Source of the DNA: Chloroflexota bacterium | GTDB taxonomy: Bacteria; Chloroflexota; Anaerolineae; Aggregatilineales; UBA2796 | Direction: 5' to 3' | DNA length: 6,448 nucleotides | Assembly: GCA_017743585.1 (NCBI GenBank) | Contig: JAGHYP010000167.1 | Coordinates: 1-6,448, forward strand | In this document: in pieces, positions 5,921 through 6,448 of the stretch | Numbering within the stretch: the first letter of the stretch is position 1 | Layout of the letters: each line of letters begins with the position of its first letter | The notes under the pieces: generated by a model | Databases searched by the model: none | The model's input: the letters and a program-made list of their open reading frames with translations, nothing else | Told to the model about the DNA's origin: nothing | Position numbers and translations under genes: made by a program

Positions 5921-6429
5921 TCACTCCATCGTGTAACGTTCCGCCGCCAGACGATACAGACGCCGCCAGAAATACCGATTGATGACCACCACGACCACGA
6001 TCATGGTCAGCGTTGCCGCTGTGAGCAGCCCGAAGTCGCCTTTCGCGGTCGCCTCGCTGATCAGCGCGCCCAGGCCGAGCACTTTGTAAGTCTGCTGACC
6101 GAACTCGGCATATTCCGCCACGATGCTGGCGTTCCACGCGCCGCCGCTCGCCGTGATCAAGCCTGTGATCAGGTAAGGAAACAGCGCAGGCAAGATCAAC
6201 TTGCGCCAGCGATTCCAGCCTTTGAAGCGCAGCAGATCGGTCATATCGCGCAGGTCTTTCGGAATGGCCGTAGTGCCTGCGATCACATTGAACAGCACGT
6301 ACCATTGGGTGCCGAGCAGCATCAGCAGCACAGCTGCCACGTTGAAGCTGATGCCGTTGCTGACAATCACCAACACGATCAGCGGGAAGAACGCCGTGGC
6401 GGGCGTAGACGCCGCGATCTGCACTAGAG
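5921..6429 (-). CDS. ABC transporter permease (COG4986-like duplicated anion-type permease), C-terminal part only
   Basis: The visible 169 or so residues are the last permease domain of a binding-protein-dependent importer. They begin QIAASTPATAFFPLIVLVIV and include GTQWYVLFNVIAG and the cytoplasmic coupling loop (TDLLRFKGWNRWRKLILPAL), which corresponds to the EAA loop that docks on the ATPase. GGAWNASIVAEY and GLGALISEATAKGDF follow, then a last membrane helix and the end RYTME. These phrases match the second half of the double-domain permeases of COG4986, usually about 570-590 residues long, rather than single-domain SsuC/TauC. About 400 residues and the true start therefore lie beyond the contig end. 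The GTG at 6424-6422 is an internal valine, not a start; codon CTA at 6427-6425 continues the frame. It pairs with the adjacent ATPase. No substrate-binding protein gene is in the window. Sequence beyond 6429 is adapter. Confidence 0.88.
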
Positions 6430-6448
6430 CTGTCTCTTATACACATCT
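6430..6448. other. Illumina Nextera (Tn5 mosaic end) adapter sequence, an artefact
   Basis: CTGTCTCTTATACACATCT is an exact match to all 19 bases of the Tn5 mosaic end used in Nextera library preparation. It is not part of the genome. It shows that the contig ends at an untrimmed read end, and it creates a false minus-strand reading frame starting MCIRDS. Confidence 0.97.

Noticed and set aside
5832..6446. Long minus-strand frame beginning MCIRDS
   Set aside because: Its start lies in the Nextera adapter, its arginine- and glutamine-rich sequence has no family features, and the true permease is read in another frame over the same bases.

Overview
The window is GC-rich bacterial DNA carrying ordinary chromosomal genes: five complete protein genes, two protein genes cut by the window edges, one tRNA and one decayed gene. 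Protein style suggests a Chloroflexota (Chloroflexi) environmental or metagenome-assembled genome: a DUF5691 protein, a receiver/roadblock-like regulator, and a NitT/TauT-type ATPase with an AAA-associated tail paired with a COG4986-type permease. That placement is an inference; no marker gene is present. The last 19 bases are the Illumina Nextera transposon end, so the right edge is an artificial contig or read end.

Layout, left to right. Bases 1-79 (minus) hold the first 26 codons of a lipoprotein with a clear lipobox. Bases 112-387 (minus) encode a short Trm112-like protein that has lost half of its zinc cysteines; a near-consensus sigma70 promoter just upstream overlaps the stop codon of the next gene. 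Bases 456-1634 (minus) encode a DUF5691 protein with a small in-frame 18-bp tandem repeat near its C-terminus. Bases 1635-1947 hold coding-like sequence broken by frame changes, best read as a decayed gene, possibly a GNAT acetyltransferase.

A promoter, tRNA-Gln(CUG) and an intrinsic terminator follow on the plus strand (1948-2091). Bases 2102-3745/3769 (minus) encode the most unusual protein here: a receiver domain, a roadblock/LC7-like domain and a C-terminal domain resembling an IS200/Y1 HUH transposase with an altered HUH motif. A divergent promoter region separates it from a plus-strand four-helix membrane protein (3868-4338).

After a 235-bp gap between converging genes come two co-directional minus-strand genes, an ABC ATPase (4574-5914) and the C-terminal part of its permease (5921-6429). 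They are 6 bp apart and form the ATPase and membrane parts of one importer.

Most genes here look like independent housekeeping or accessory chromosomal genes. The only clear multi-gene unit is the transporter pair. DUF5691, Trm112-like and lipoprotein genes are co-oriented, but the Trm112-like gene has its own predicted promoter. No CRISPR array, intact mobile element or phage gene was seen.
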